Assembly: GCA_937926325.1 (NCBI GenBank)
Contig: CALAZQ010000446.1
Coordinates: 1 to 18,878 of the forward strand
Source of the DNA: an uncultured Planctomycetaceae bacterium
GTDB lineage: Bacteria > Planctomycetota > Planctomycetia > Pirellulales > UBA1268
Reading direction: 5' to 3'
DNA length: 18,878 nucleotides
Shown piece by piece: positions 6,462-17,000 of the stretch. The translations under genes and the position numbers were made by a program. How positions within the stretch are numbered: the stretch's first letter is position 1; each line of letters begins with the position of its first letter. Under the pieces are notes generated by a model. It was given only the letters and a program-made list of their open reading frames with translations, did no database searches and was not told where the DNA came from.

Positions 6462-7379
6462 ATGAGCGAATCTGGCAAGCCTGCGTCGGCATCACTGCCG
6501 CACCGAATCGGAGCCCGGCGGCCTCGCCGCCGCTTTGGCTGGGCCCTGCTGCCCTGCCTCGCTGCCGCTGCCGCCACCGCTGCCGCCGAACAACCGGGCC
6601 TGCTGCCCAACGGCGGGGCCGCCGAGGGCAATATCGGCGCTCCGGATGCCGTCGCCAGCACCACCCCGGGCCAGCATCCGCTGGAGCCGGCGTTGGAACT
6701 GGCTGCCAGGGGACTGGCCAACATCAAGGCGAACATCCAGGACTACTCCTGCACGGTCGTGAAACGGGAGCGAATCGGCGGCGAACTGAAGCCGCATGAG
6801 TACATGTTTGCCAAGGTTCGGCACCAGCCCTTCAGCGTCTACCTCTACTTCCTCGCCCCCGACAGCGTGAAGGGCCAGGAAGTGATCTATGTCGATGGCC
6901 GCAACGACGGCAACATGCTGGCCCATGCCGGCAGTGGCGTCCGGGCGATGGTGGGGACGGTGTCGCTGAAGCCGCAGAGCATGTTGGCGATGCAGGGCAA
7001 CCGCTATCCGATCACCGAACTCGGTGTCGAAAATCTTGCCAAGCGACTCGTCGAGGTGGCCGAGCATGACAAACAGTTCGGCGAGTGCGAGGTGAACTTC
7101 TACCCCGAGGCCAAGGTCAACGGCAGGGTTTGCACCTGTGTCCAGGTGGTGCATCCGGTGCCGCGGCGGAACTTCCGGTTCCATCTCGCCCGGGTCTACA
7201 TTGACGACGAACTGCTGATTCCGATCCGGTACGAAGCCTATGACTGGCCGGCTGAGCAGGGTGGTCAGCCGGTGCTGATGGAAGAGTACACCTACATGAA
7301 CGTGAAGGTGAACAACGGCTTCACCGATGCCGACTTTGACCCGTCCAACACGGCCTACAAGTTCGGCGCCACCAAGTGA
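6462..7379 (+). CDS. Exported DUF1571-family protein (LolA-like fold suspected)
   Basis: The 305-residue product has an Arg-rich N-terminus (RRPRRRF at 19-25) and a hydrophobic segment WALLPCLAAAAATAAA (27-42), a good Sec signal with AxA-like cleavage near residue 42. The RRRF stretch only weakly resembles a Tat motif. The mature domain starts near 75 and contains 'NIQDYSCTVVKRERIGGEL' (91-109) and later 'YMNVKVNNGFTDADFDPSN'. These patterns match the planctomycete DUF1571 family as I remember it, and the overall layout (an 'x-Y-x-C-x-x-x-K/R-E-R' entry, repeated beta strands, a closing 'F-D-x-x-N' segment) recalls LolA/LppX lipid-carrier folds. That fold link is inference. It is monocistronic here: divergent from the MBL operon and converging with the giant gene that ends 64 bp downstream. 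No T-rich terminator is evident in that 64-bp gap. The molecular function is unknown. Confidence 0.82.
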   Translation: MSESGKPASASLPHRIGARRPRRRFGWALLPCLAAAAATAAAEQPGLLPNGGAAEGNIGAPDAVASTTPGQHPLEPALELAARGLANIKANIQDYSCTVVKRERIGGELKPHEYMFAKVRHQPFSVYLYFLAPDSVKGQEVIYVDGRNDGNMLAHAGSGVRAMVGTVSLKPQSMLAMQGNRYPITELGVENLAKRLVEVAEHDKQFGECEVNFYPEAKVNGRVCTCVQVVHPVPRRNFRFHLARVYIDDELLIPIRYEAYDWPAEQGGQPVLMEEYTYMNVKVNNGFTDADFDPSNTAYKFGATK

Positions 7380-7443
7380 TCGCCCTCCGGGCTTTGCGGT
7401 GGTTGCCCTGAAGCCGCGGCCCGCCCGATCAACGGCTGCTGCT

Positions 7444-10400
7444 TCAACGGGTCATTCCCGGCCGCGGGGCGATGGCCGTACGGGTGACCGACGAAGCGCC
7501 GACGGCCGAATCCCGCCGATACTCGATCGTCTCGGCCTCGGCGACGGAAACCGCGGGCGGCAGCCGCTCGCGACAGGCCCGCAGCCAACGATCGGCGAGT
7601 GTTGCAGCCACCACTGCCACCACCATGACTCCTGGCCAGAGTGGCTCGCGGGCGAGAAGCCAGGCCACCCCGCCCAGACCGGCCACAGCCGGCCACCACC
7701 GCGCGGCGGCGGCGAAGGTTCGCCCCGGTCGCCTGGTCACCGACCACCAGCCGGCAGCCCCCGCCAGGAATACCAGCAGCGTTGCCGCCGTTCGCCCGGA
7801 ATCCTCGGCAGACCGGGGCCGAAACCGCACGGTGACTGCCGGCCGTCCGGGCGACGGCAGCAGCGTGAGCCGTGACCAGCGGGGGTCATCCAGCAACCGC
7901 CCGCCCGGCAACGGCTGAATTCCCCGCGTCCACTCCTCGGCGGCAGCCTGACTTTGCCGTCCTGCCGCCCAGGCCTCCAGCGGCGACCATTCGGGCCGCC
8001 GCAGGCCGCGGAACCGTTCGATCCGGCTGGCAGCCGCCCCAGGGCCCTGAGGTGTGAAGGCAGCCAGAAGCCGATCGATCGCGGCACTGGCCTCGCCGCG
8101 AATCCGGCCGGCCTCGGCGGGCCGTGCCGTGCGGCCCTCGCCCGCCACCAGCGGGGAATGACTGGCCGGATAGTCGAGCGTCCAGATCATCCGCTCGATC
8201 GGCAGTTCGGTCAGCAGCGGCGGCTCGAACGAGACCGGTTCTCCCTGCATCGCCTCGATCCCGATTTCACCGACAAACACCACCACGATCTCCCGCGGCC
8301 AGAGGCTGGCACGGAGCGGAATCCTCCAGACATCATCCGGCCCCTGGCGATCCGGCACCGCCGGCTGCACCTCCCGGCCATCGACCAGCAACTCAAACAG
8401 GCGGAAGCCCTCCGGCAGCCGCAGCCCGACCTCCGCCCGACTGGTTGTCAAATCGAACCGCCCGATCCCCGACAGCCGCCCCCGTTCATCGATCACAATC
8501 TCAATGTCGGCAAGTTCCACCGCGGCCCGGGACGGGCTCGGTTGGCCCGTCGCGGCAGGCATGTCACCGGATGCCGGGGCAGCCTTGCTGGCTTGTTGCG
8601 AATCGGCCGCGGGGGCGTCGCTCAGGCCGGTCGTGCGGTACGACCAGGCTGCGTTGTTCACCGGCAGATCGATCCGCCAGGTCTCAGTGCCGGCGGGATC
8701 CTCAACCGCCACGCCGGTGATCGCATCGGCCTCACCAGACTGCAGCCCTTCGGCACCGGCCCGCCCCCGCGGCTCACCAGCCTCAAACAACTCGGGCCGC
8801 CCCTGACCGGCGGCGTCGACCCAGAGCACCGAATAGGGCAGGGTTGCGGCAACCTCGGAAGAAATAAGGGGCAGCGGGCCTGCCGCCGGCAAGGGTCGGC
8901 CCCGGCGGGCCTCCAGCCGCAGCAGGTAACGGCCGGGGCGGGGGCGTTGCAGAACCAGCCGTTGGCTGCCGGATGATCCGGCGGTCCGCACCAGATCGAC
9001 CGGACGACCAGCAACGGCAGCATCGCCGGTTTCCTGCTGCTCACTCAGTTGACAGGCTTCAATCTCAAAGCCCTCTGGAACCCGCAGCCTGTCTTCGACC
9101 CAGACCGTTGCCCGGGCATCGATCACCGCCTCATAGACCAACCGGGTGTCACGATTGCCCGCGATAATCTCAACCTGCTGCCGCCCCCGCACCGGTGTCA
9201 CCGACCGGGTCACCTCGAGCATCACCGGTTGACGCTGCAGGGCCAGTGGTGGCAGGCCGCTGGCGGCCTCTCCTCGGGCTGAACCCCCGCGGGATCCGAC
9301 GGCCCCCGATTCAAGGCTGGTCTCAATGATATCGGCCGACCAGCGGATGCCTGCGAACGAGTCTTCCAGCAGTGGCGGGGCGGCACTTCCCGGAAATCGG
9401 ACTGTCAGATCGAGGTCGGCGGCCGCAGCCAGCAGCACCTCGCGATGATCGAACCGCACGCCACGCAGCCAGACATCAGGAAGTTCAAAAACACCGACCG
9501 GACCGGTCAGCGGCATGGTGAAAGGAATCTCAAACCGGACCTCTCCGCGGACCGGTGTCTGCCGGTCGATCCGGTAGACGCCGGGGGCGACCTGCATCAA
9601 TTCGTAGTCGGCAGCGACGCCAGCCGGCTGGTCGGCCGGGTCGTTCACGGCTGGCACGAGCCGCGAATCGGCCTGCAGCCAGACGGTCGGCAGAATTGCC
9701 GCGCCGGTGTCGATGGTGAACTCGGCCGTCAGGCGGCAGGCATCGGCATCCCAGACCAGCCGGTTCCGGCTTTCGGCCTCTCGCACCGCGGAGACCAGCG
9801 TGCCCTCGGGATCGACAGGCCGGATCAGCCGTAGCAGACTGGCGGCCGGCAGCCGGTAGCCCTGCTGGCCGTTCTCTCGAGCCTGGGAAGCTGTCGCCTG
9901 CTGAAACACCCGCCCGTCACGCGACCACTCGCAGCTGAGCCGGCGGCCGCCCCGGTTATCGGCCTCCGGCGTCACGGGGCTGAGACTCGTCTGGGGCGAA
10001 ACCGGAAGCCGAACCTCAGCAATCTCAAGATCACCCCGGCGGTTCCAGGCCGGCTCCAGCGGGACTGTCACGGTGTGCCGGCCGGCCGCCGGCAGTGGCA
10101 GCGTCAGCCGCCGCCGATCGGATGACAGGCTGGCTCGTACCACCCCGCCGTCCAGCCGCACGGGCAGGGCCGCAAAGCGGCTTTCGGTCGGTGCCTGATC
10201 GAGCGTGAGAACGGTGGCGGCATCTGACTCAACCAGCAGGTTCAGCCACCAGACATCGGGGGATCCGTCAGGCCGCCAGCTCCGGCGGGGCTGCGGCTCA
10301 ACCCGGCAGTCGAGCAGCCGCGTGCCCGGGAGGCCCGCCGCCGTTTCAGCCCCGGCCAGCACCCGGAACAACGGCTGCGGAACCAACGCCGTCAGGCCCT

Positions 10401-13400
10401 CGTCAACCGGCGTGAAAAACACCCGCAGAGGCTTCTCTTCGGCCGCGGCCGGGACCGGCGACAAAGCGGTCGCCAGCAGGACCAGCCCCCCGATCCCGAC
10501 CGGCTTGGTAATGCCCCGGAGCCGCAGGATGGCGACGGCGATCACCGCCCAGAGTCCCGACCGGACCATCAGGTCGAGAGGCTGCGGAACCCACAGGGCA
10601 GCCACGGCCAACAGCGTGGCCGCAGCAAGCAGCAGCCAACTGCCACGCCAGGAAACCTGAATGGCCAAACCTGCCGCCACCAGCGCCGCGAGGCCTGCGG
10701 CGGTGACCAGCGTGAACCGATCGACCAGGAGGAAATAATGCCGTTCATAGCGGCCGGCCGTCGGTACGAACCGGCGGCTGCGGAAGGCCCGGTCGATGCC
10801 GCCGTTCCGCCGCTGGCCGGCTGTGAACGTGGCCGCCCGGGCGACGCCACCAACCAGCCGACTCGTCCAATCGGACCGGGCTGCGTCGACCTCACGATAG
10901 CCGCGGGCGATAGCGGCGACCGACAGGGCATTCGGGAGCAAGAGCTGCCATTCCCGGAGCAGCGTCGGGGCATCGACCGTCGGGGTGTCGGTGCTCAGCC
11001 GCCAGAGCCCGAATCGCGGTATCGCCACGGTGGCGGTTCGCACCAGGATCGTCAGCCGGCGGCTTCCGGACGGCAGAAATATCGGCAGCTCTCCGGTCGG
11101 GGCGGCAAGCAACGGCATCCGCTCACCCCCGACCGTGACGCCCAGCAGCCGATGGTCGGCCGGCAGGCTCAGCTGGATGCTGCGGCGGCCATCATTTTCC
11201 AGCTCGAAGCTGGTCTCGAATTCAGCCGCGGCAGAGGCGAAGCACCGCACGGTGGTTCGCTCGCGCCAGACCCAGGCCCGGGCGACAGGCCTGGCCGCCA
11301 CCGGTGCCGGCACCAGCACCGCGGCCGGGTCATTCGCGTTCCCGACGCCCACCACCCGCATGTCGTAGGCCAGTTCGGCGACCGTCTCGAGGGGAGCATC
11401 GCCGTGTCGTTCCCGCGGCGGCAGCTCGGTCAGCCGCCGGTTCTCGACGAGTGGCCGCTCCTGCCCAACCGCCTGCACAATCGTCTCACCGGTGGCTGCG
11501 ACTGCTGCTTCGACCCAGGCCAGCGGCAGGGGTGTCGGCTCGGTGAAACCGCGGGCCGCGGTGGCCCGCAGGGTTCCGGAGCCGGCCATGGGTGGCGTTA
11601 TCTCGATGCGATATGAGGCCGCCGCCGGCCAAGGGGTGGCGGCAGGGCCCTCGCGGGCGGACCGGTCAACCGGCTCCAGCCGCCGGGCAAAAACCGTTGC
11701 CTCGCCAGCCGCCAGGATCGACCAATCAAGCTCGCCGACGGGCTCAGAAAAATGAACGGTGACCGTGTCAAGCTGCCCCTGCAGGGGCTGGCAGACGAAG
11801 CTGTAGGTTTCGTTGAGCCGCTCACCCCGGACGGTGAACCGGGCCTGGGTCTCAACCTCCAGTGGTGGTCTTCGGCGGAGCAGCCGGAACGACCGCGGAG
11901 GGGTGAGGGTGCCGGCAGCAACCCGCTGCCGCCAGCTCGTGCCCTCGCTCAGGGCGAGCAGCCGGGGGGGTAACGTCGGCGGGGGCTCGTCACCAACTCC
12001 GCCGATTTCCTGCAGGGTCGTGTCCGAACCGGTCTGCAAATCGATCCAGGATCGGCCTGGGGTCTCCCCAACCAGCCGCACCATTTCGACATCGGCGGAG
12101 CTGAACCGGCCGCCGGCCGGAATGCCACTGCGGTGCCCCGTGATCCGCAGCCGGAGTTCGCGGTCGGTCGTCACGGCCGTCGGCAGATCGAGAATCAGCC
12201 GGTCGCCCCGCCGTTCCCGCACGACCTTCCATTCATACCGCTGCCCCGCTGGCACCGTCGCCTCCCCGCGGGCGGCGGTAATCGCCGGTCGGTCGGGCAG
12301 AGCCTCGAGTGGTGAGCCCACTCCGTCGCCGGTCGGCTGACCCAGTGGCTCGATCGAATCGATGAACCAGCCCTCACCGACGATCGCCTCGAGCCGATGG
12401 ATGCTGCCACGCCGCACCTGAATGTCGCAGGCGGCCCGACCAATGACCGCCGCGGTCGTCAGGTCGATGGTGGTCACCCGGGCGATGTCGAGTTCGGGCC
12501 GCTGGGGAGCAACCACCGCGCGTACCGTTGCCCCGGGGCGTTGCGATTCAAACACCAGTCTGGCCCCGGCTGCCTGCGTGGCATCGGCACCGCTCGACCC
12601 AGAAACTGCTGGCAACGGCCAGCGAGCAGCCTCCTCGGGCGGGATCGGCCGGCAGCCATCGGCGTCGATATCGACGCACTGCAGATCGGCAGCCACTGTC
12701 ACCTCCAGCCCGCCGCCGGCCCATTGCCAGGCTTCGAGGGCGATGCCGGGCAGCCGGTCGGGCAGGCTCGTCTTCGCATCGGTGGCCAGCACCGCCCGCA
12801 GCTGCAGCGGCCATCCGCGGCCCAGGGCCTCAACGGGCAGCCTGATCGCCAACGGTTCCTCCGCCGGCGACAGCCGCTCGACCGGAATGGCCTGATGCCC
12901 GTCATCCGGCTGAACCACAAGCTGCGTCAGCTGCAGCCGAGGGTCACTGGTGACCGCGAGTTCCCGGCTGGTCCAGACTCCGGCAGGCACGATCACCGCC
13001 GTGAGTTCCTTTGCCCGGCGACTCAGATGCACCCTCGACCAGAGGAACAGGCGGGGGCTCGTCGCCGCCGCGAGGGTCAGCCGAACGCGATCACGGGGAC
13101 CGAAGGCAAACTCCCAAAACCGCCGGGGTTCGCCCGCCACCAGCACCGGTTCGGGCCGGCCTGAACGGCCCCGGCAGCCGGGAATCCGGGGCTCGAGGCC
13201 GGCAGGCAGCTCGAGCTGGAGCGTTGTTGAAAGCGCGGGGACGAGTGGCAACAGATAGGAAAACTCGGGCTGGCCGCCCGCGAGGGGCACCGCCTGAACC
13301 TGTGGCTGCAGCCCGCGGGTTGGCCGGATGGAGACCGCGGCAGTGACGACTCCCGGGCCCGGCACCCGCAGTTCAAGCGAGCCGTCGGGGAGCCCAAAGA

Positions 13401-14019
13401 GATCTACCTCGCTGCCCTCGGGAAGATCGAGTTCGGCAGCCGGCGAGAGCGACTGCTCGTCCGCCTGAGCGTTCTCTTCTTTGCCGGCAGCCCGCCAGCG
13501 GCAATTTCTGAGGTCGATCTGCCCGACGGGTAACGCAACCGCCGGCAACCCCGTCGCAGGGTCGGCACCACCGTTGACGGCGAACTCAACCTGCCCCACG
13601 AGCCGCCCGGCTTCATCAAGCCGCAACTGATAGCGGACGAGGTCGGCGGCAGGACGCGGCAGTCCGGTCAGCCGGCGGCCACCCAACCCTGCGAACTGGC
13701 CGACCGCCTCCTCGAACTCCACCGCCGACATCGGCACATACTGCGTCCCGGCAGGGACAACCTCAGCCAGCCGCCCCGGCGGCACCTGCACCCGGATGAA
13801 CGACAGCCCCCCATCCCCGGCAGACACACCTGGCGACTGCTCCACCACCGGTGGAAGGACCGGGGCGGGGTCTTCCGCCAGCAGGCTACGGCCGACTGCC
13901 GCGGTACCGATCACCAGCATCAGGGCGAGCCGGTACCACCGGCCGCCACAAACAGGGCCTGCGGCCAGGTCCTTTCCACGTCGCCCCCGGCAGTGACAGC
14001 TGTCGCCCGATCGGTTCAC
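7444..14019 (-). CDS. Giant exported membrane protein, tandem fusion of two signal/beta-module/three-helix units
   Basis: I do not recognise a named family for this 2,191-residue protein. An N-terminal signal or anchor lies at about 28-48 (WYRLALMLVIGTAAVG), followed by 'VVPAGTQYVPMSAVEFEEAV' at 87-106 and some 900 residues of beta-rich sequence with recurring 'LxLPxGxxLxxVxVxG' segments. Three hydrophobic helices follow at about 1102-1122, 1127-1144 and 1150-1167, then a signal-peptide-like segment at 1174-1193 ending SPVPAAA before EE. A second beta-rich array runs to about 2070, with three more helices at about 2077-2094, 2108-2122 and 2126-2142 and a polar tail. A 'W-x-L' segment precedes both helix bundles (Trp1024, Trp1946). 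By helix count both arrays lie outside the cytoplasm and the tail inside. Translation starts at GTG 14019 with a strong GGAGG 9 bases upstream that overlaps the stop of the preceding paralogous gene. A structural or scaffold role at the envelope is a guess; no catalytic motif is visible. Confidence 0.85.
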   Translation of the reverse strand: MNRSGDSCHCRGRRGKDLAAGPVCGGRWYRLALMLVIGTAAVGRSLLAEDPAPVLPPVVEQSPGVSAGDGGLSFIRVQVPPGRLAEVVPAGTQYVPMSAVEFEEAVGQFAGLGGRRLTGLPRPAADLVRYQLRLDEAGRLVGQVEFAVNGGADPATGLPAVALPVGQIDLRNCRWRAAGKEENAQADEQSLSPAAELDLPEGSEVDLFGLPDGSLELRVPGPGVVTAAVSIRPTRGLQPQVQAVPLAGGQPEFSYLLPLVPALSTTLQLELPAGLEPRIPGCRGRSGRPEPVLVAGEPRRFWEFAFGPRDRVRLTLAAATSPRLFLWSRVHLSRRAKELTAVIVPAGVWTSRELAVTSDPRLQLTQLVVQPDDGHQAIPVERLSPAEEPLAIRLPVEALGRGWPLQLRAVLATDAKTSLPDRLPGIALEAWQWAGGGLEVTVAADLQCVDIDADGCRPIPPEEAARWPLPAVSGSSGADATQAAGARLVFESQRPGATVRAVVAPQRPELDIARVTTIDLTTAAVIGRAACDIQVRRGSIHRLEAIVGEGWFIDSIEPLGQPTGDGVGSPLEALPDRPAITAARGEATVPAGQRYEWKVVRERRGDRLILDLPTAVTTDRELRLRITGHRSGIPAGGRFSSADVEMVRLVGETPGRSWIDLQTGSDTTLQEIGGVGDEPPPTLPPRLLALSEGTSWRQRVAAGTLTPPRSFRLLRRRPPLEVETQARFTVRGERLNETYSFVCQPLQGQLDTVTVHFSEPVGELDWSILAAGEATVFARRLEPVDRSAREGPAATPWPAAASYRIEITPPMAGSGTLRATAARGFTEPTPLPLAWVEAAVAATGETIVQAVGQERPLVENRRLTELPPRERHGDAPLETVAELAYDMRVVGVGNANDPAAVLVPAPVAARPVARAWVWRERTTVRCFASAAAEFETSFELENDGRRSIQLSLPADHRLLGVTVGGERMPLLAAPTGELPIFLPSGSRRLTILVRTATVAIPRFGLWRLSTDTPTVDAPTLLREWQLLLPNALSVAAIARGYREVDAARSDWTSRLVGGVARAATFTAGQRRNGGIDRAFRSRRFVPTAGRYERHYFLLVDRFTLVTAAGLAALVAAGLAIQVSWRGSWLLLAAATLLAVAALWVPQPLDLMVRSGLWAVIAVAILRLRGITKPVGIGGLVLLATALSPVPAAAEEKPLRVFFTPVDEGLTALVPQPLFRVLAGAETAAGLPGTRLLDCRVEPQPRRSWRPDGSPDVWWLNLLVESDAATVLTLDQAPTESRFAALPVRLDGGVVRASLSSDRRRLTLPLPAAGRHTVTVPLEPAWNRRGDLEIAEVRLPVSPQTSLSPVTPEADNRGGRRLSCEWSRDGRVFQQATASQARENGQQGYRLPAASLLRLIRPVDPEGTLVSAVREAESRNRLVWDADACRLTAEFTIDTGAAILPTVWLQADSRLVPAVNDPADQPAGVAADYELMQVAPGVYRIDRQTPVRGEVRFEIPFTMPLTGPVGVFELPDVWLRGVRFDHREVLLAAAADLDLTVRFPGSAAPPLLEDSFAGIRWSADIIETSLESGAVGSRGGSARGEAASGLPPLALQRQPVMLEVTRSVTPVRGRQQVEIIAGNRDTRLVYEAVIDARATVWVEDRLRVPEGFEIEACQLSEQQETGDAAVAGRPVDLVRTAGSSGSQRLVLQRPRPGRYLLRLEARRGRPLPAAGPLPLISSEVAATLPYSVLWVDAAGQGRPELFEAGEPRGRAGAEGLQSGEADAITGVAVEDPAGTETWRIDLPVNNAAWSYRTTGLSDAPAADSQQASKAAPASGDMPAATGQPSPSRAAVELADIEIVIDERGRLSGIGRFDLTTSRAEVGLRLPEGFRLFELLVDGREVQPAVPDRQGPDDVWRIPLRASLWPREIVVVFVGEIGIEAMQGEPVSFEPPLLTELPIERMIWTLDYPASHSPLVAGEGRTARPAEAGRIRGEASAAIDRLLAAFTPQGPGAAASRIERFRGLRRPEWSPLEAWAAGRQSQAAAEEWTRGIQPLPGGRLLDDPRWSRLTLLPSPGRPAVTVRFRPRSAEDSGRTAATLLVFLAGAAGWWSVTRRPGRTFAAAARWWPAVAGLGGVAWLLAREPLWPGVMVVAVVAATLADRWLRACRERLPPAVSVAEAETIEYRRDSAVGASSVTRTAIAPRPGMTR

Positions 14020-14027
14020 CAGCGGAT

Positions 14028-14035
14028 CCCTCCTA
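14028..14035 (-). promoter_or_regulatory. Strong Shine-Dalgarno overlapping the upstream stop codon
   Basis: On the minus strand the sequence TAGGAGGG combines the TAG stop (14035-14033) of the first giant gene with a GGAGG ribosome binding site, which lies 9 bases before GTG 14019. Terminating ribosomes would sit directly on the initiation site of the next gene, so translational coupling is likely. It also settles GTG 14019 as the start. Confidence 0.85.
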
Positions 14036-17000
14036 CGATTCGGCGACGGACCGCCGGGGGGCGATATCGGTGGCGGCCTGCGGCGACGGGGTCTTGGTGT
14101 TGATTACCAGTGACTCATCAGGCGCGGCCCGCGTCACCGAGTCGGGACGGCGGTCGTACCCCGAGACAGCCTCGCTCGGCTGCAGCGAGCCAACCGACGT
14201 GGTCAGTCGCCACCAATTAAAGAGGGCCGCTGTCACCGCCAGCAGCAGCCCCGGAACGGCTGCCTGCAGCACCGTCAGCGTGGCGAACGGCACGATTGCC
14301 ATGCCGGCGATGAAGGCGACCGCCAGCGGAGCAGCCAGCCAGTTGAAGAGCTGCCACCGCGACGAGAGGACCAGCCCGAGCAGCAGCGGCAGTCCACTGG
14401 CCAGCAGCACCAGGAACCACCGCGGCACCAGGATGATGCGGGCGGCAGCCGGGGTGCCGACATCGCAGTAGACCAGCCGGGCATCGCCGGCTGCCGCCGG
14501 TGCCGGCACCAGCGACTCCAGCCGTTCCGCCGCTGCTGCCGGCCTGGCGGACCGATCGAGATCGGACGCCAAACCGTTCCTGTTCGCAGCCGCGGTCACC
14601 CAAGCCGCAAGGTCCGCTGCCGAAACAACCGGCGTCGGCTGGAAGCCAAGCCGCGTCCAGCCCCAGGCCTGTTGGGCAGTCCAGCCGGCAGGTCCTGCCA
14701 AGACGGCTGCGTCGGCCGGCGGCAGCAGTTCCCAGTAGACCCGGCGGTACAGCGTGGAGGCCGGGAGCCCGGGCCGCTGCATTTCAATCGAGAGCGGCAG
14801 CGGCAGACCGCCAGCCAGCGAGGTGCGGGTGAGCGGCTGCCGAACCTCGATTTCAAGCAGATGGGTCCCACCGGTCTGATCGAGGTCGACCATCAGGCGG
14901 CCGCTGGCATCCTCGGCCACCAGCCAGTCGCCACCGTCAACGCGGACGCGGGCGGTGGTCTGCCCCGCGGCCAGGTCGGCCGGGTCAGTCTCGTTCGCCA
15001 CCGGCAGAAACAGCGGCAGTCGACCGGCCGCGGTCGTGATGGCGTAGGTCCAGCGATCGAGCCTGAGTGTCCGCCTGACCGTGGTCTGTACCCAGGCCGC
15101 CTCCACCACGGTCTCACCGCGGACGTCCTCACCCCGCCGGGAAATCGCCAGACCGATCTGAGGCTGTTGCTGGATTGCATTCCAGGTCCGGCCGAAGCCG
15201 AGCTGCTGGAGATCACCCTCGCGATTCCAGCGGTCATCCCGGACGTCGACATTGAACCCGACCGTCTCGGTCAGCGTCACCGATTCACGGCCGATCACCG
15301 CCGGCCGTGGCAAGAGCAGGGGTACCGACACAGCCACGGTCGTCTCATCCGGAATCTCAGGCAGCGGCTGCCGGTACCGAATCACGAGCTCGCCCGTGCC
15401 CAAGAGCGGCTCCGTGAGCAGTGCCCGGATGGCCCGCCGTGGTCTGGTCACCGTGGGCCCGGCAGCCTCGGTTTGCGATTCATTCGCCGGGGCGGTCGCC
15501 GCCGCTGCTGCCCCCGGTGGCTCGGCAGTGACCTCGGCGGCAACAACCTCGGGCAGCAACAGCTGGCCGTTCTGGCGGATTTCGACATCGGCCTCGTCCA
15601 GCACCGTCTCAGGCAGCAGCCACTCGATGAATTCCAGCGGCACATGGGCGACATCGAGCCGCACGACCTGGCGAACCGCCAACGTGGTGGTGCCGATGTC
15701 GATCTGAGCGGCCACGGTCGCATCGACCTGGCGATCGAGAAATCGCCGGGTCGCAGCAAAGATCGCCTCGGTCGCCTCGACGCGATAGGCCATTCGCGGC
15801 AGGTCGCCGGCAGCCCTTCCCTGCTGGGCCGCAACCTGGCGGCTCATCCCCTCGATCAGCTCGTTGTCGGGGACGATTTCAATGTCACTGTCCGAGGTGA
15901 TGGTGACACTGGCCGGTCCAACCAGATCAGCCCGGGGCACCGGGGTGGTCCATCGCAGCAGTGTATTGACGCGGTCGATCGGACGGCTGCACCGGAGCTC
16001 AACCACCACGTCACCGGCGAGCGGCTGCAGAAACGGCACCGACACTTCATCCTCATCGACCGCCACCCGCGCGGTGTCGACAATACCCGCAGGCCCCACC
16101 TCCTCAACCTCCCAGCCGGGAATGGCCAGCCGCACCCGCTCTGCCGCCACCCCGCGGATCGATGCCCGCAGCCGGATGTCGAGCTGAATGCGGCTGCCGC
16201 TGACGTGGTAGCGGTACTCCGGTTCGATGACGACGCGACTGCTGCGGGGTTTCACCTTCAGCGGCAGGCGAGCCGGTTGCGAATCGTAGGCGAAGGCCGC
16301 GACAAAGCCGGGCTGCTGCATCGCGACCTGTGGATCAATGCGACGATTCTCCGGCCGCGGTTCCCAATCGACCTGCCAGTCGCCGTCAGCGATCACACTG
16401 GTGCTGCCCCATTGCCGCCACGCCGGGATTCCATCGACGCTGAAGCCCGCGACGTCAAAGCCGGACCGACCCGCGGCATCGATGGCCCGCTCGCAGGCCA
16501 GTTCAACAACCGCCCGCCCGTCACGGACATCATCGAGCCGCACGACCACCTGCGGCTGCTCCGGCGTACCGGTCCGCCGGAGCAGGCTGGCTGGCTGGCC
16601 GACCCGACGGAGAACCGTTCGCGGAGGCAGGCTGATGGTGAGGGTCCGACGATCGGTCGGCAGATTGGCCAGGCGAAGCACTGCGTCGATCCGGGCCGTC
16701 CGGCCGTCAACCCTGACGACGCTTTCAGTCGTCACTTCGGCCAGTTCCGCGGTCACCGCAGCGGTCCGCTCCGGCTTCGCCAGCCGAATCCGGGTCGGCC
16801 CCACCAGTCCCTCAACCGACACCAGGCTCCGTCCGGTGGCGGCTGGGTCACCGTCCAGCGGTGTCACCGCGGGAGCGAGCACCCGCGGCTCGAGGCTGAC
16901 CTGCGGCTGCCGCCGCCAGGTTTCGATTTCCAACCGGGAACTGGCCGCCGCCGGCAGGGTCAATGAGACGATATCCCGACGGTCGGTCGCATCGATCGGA

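Noticed and set aside
14672..16966. Plus-strand open frame of 764 codons opposite the first giant gene
   Set aside because: It lies wholly antisense to a frame with signal peptide, helices and a paralogue; its translation is rich in Arg, Gly, His, Gln and Pro with no recognisable domain, as expected of shadow frames in GC-rich DNA.
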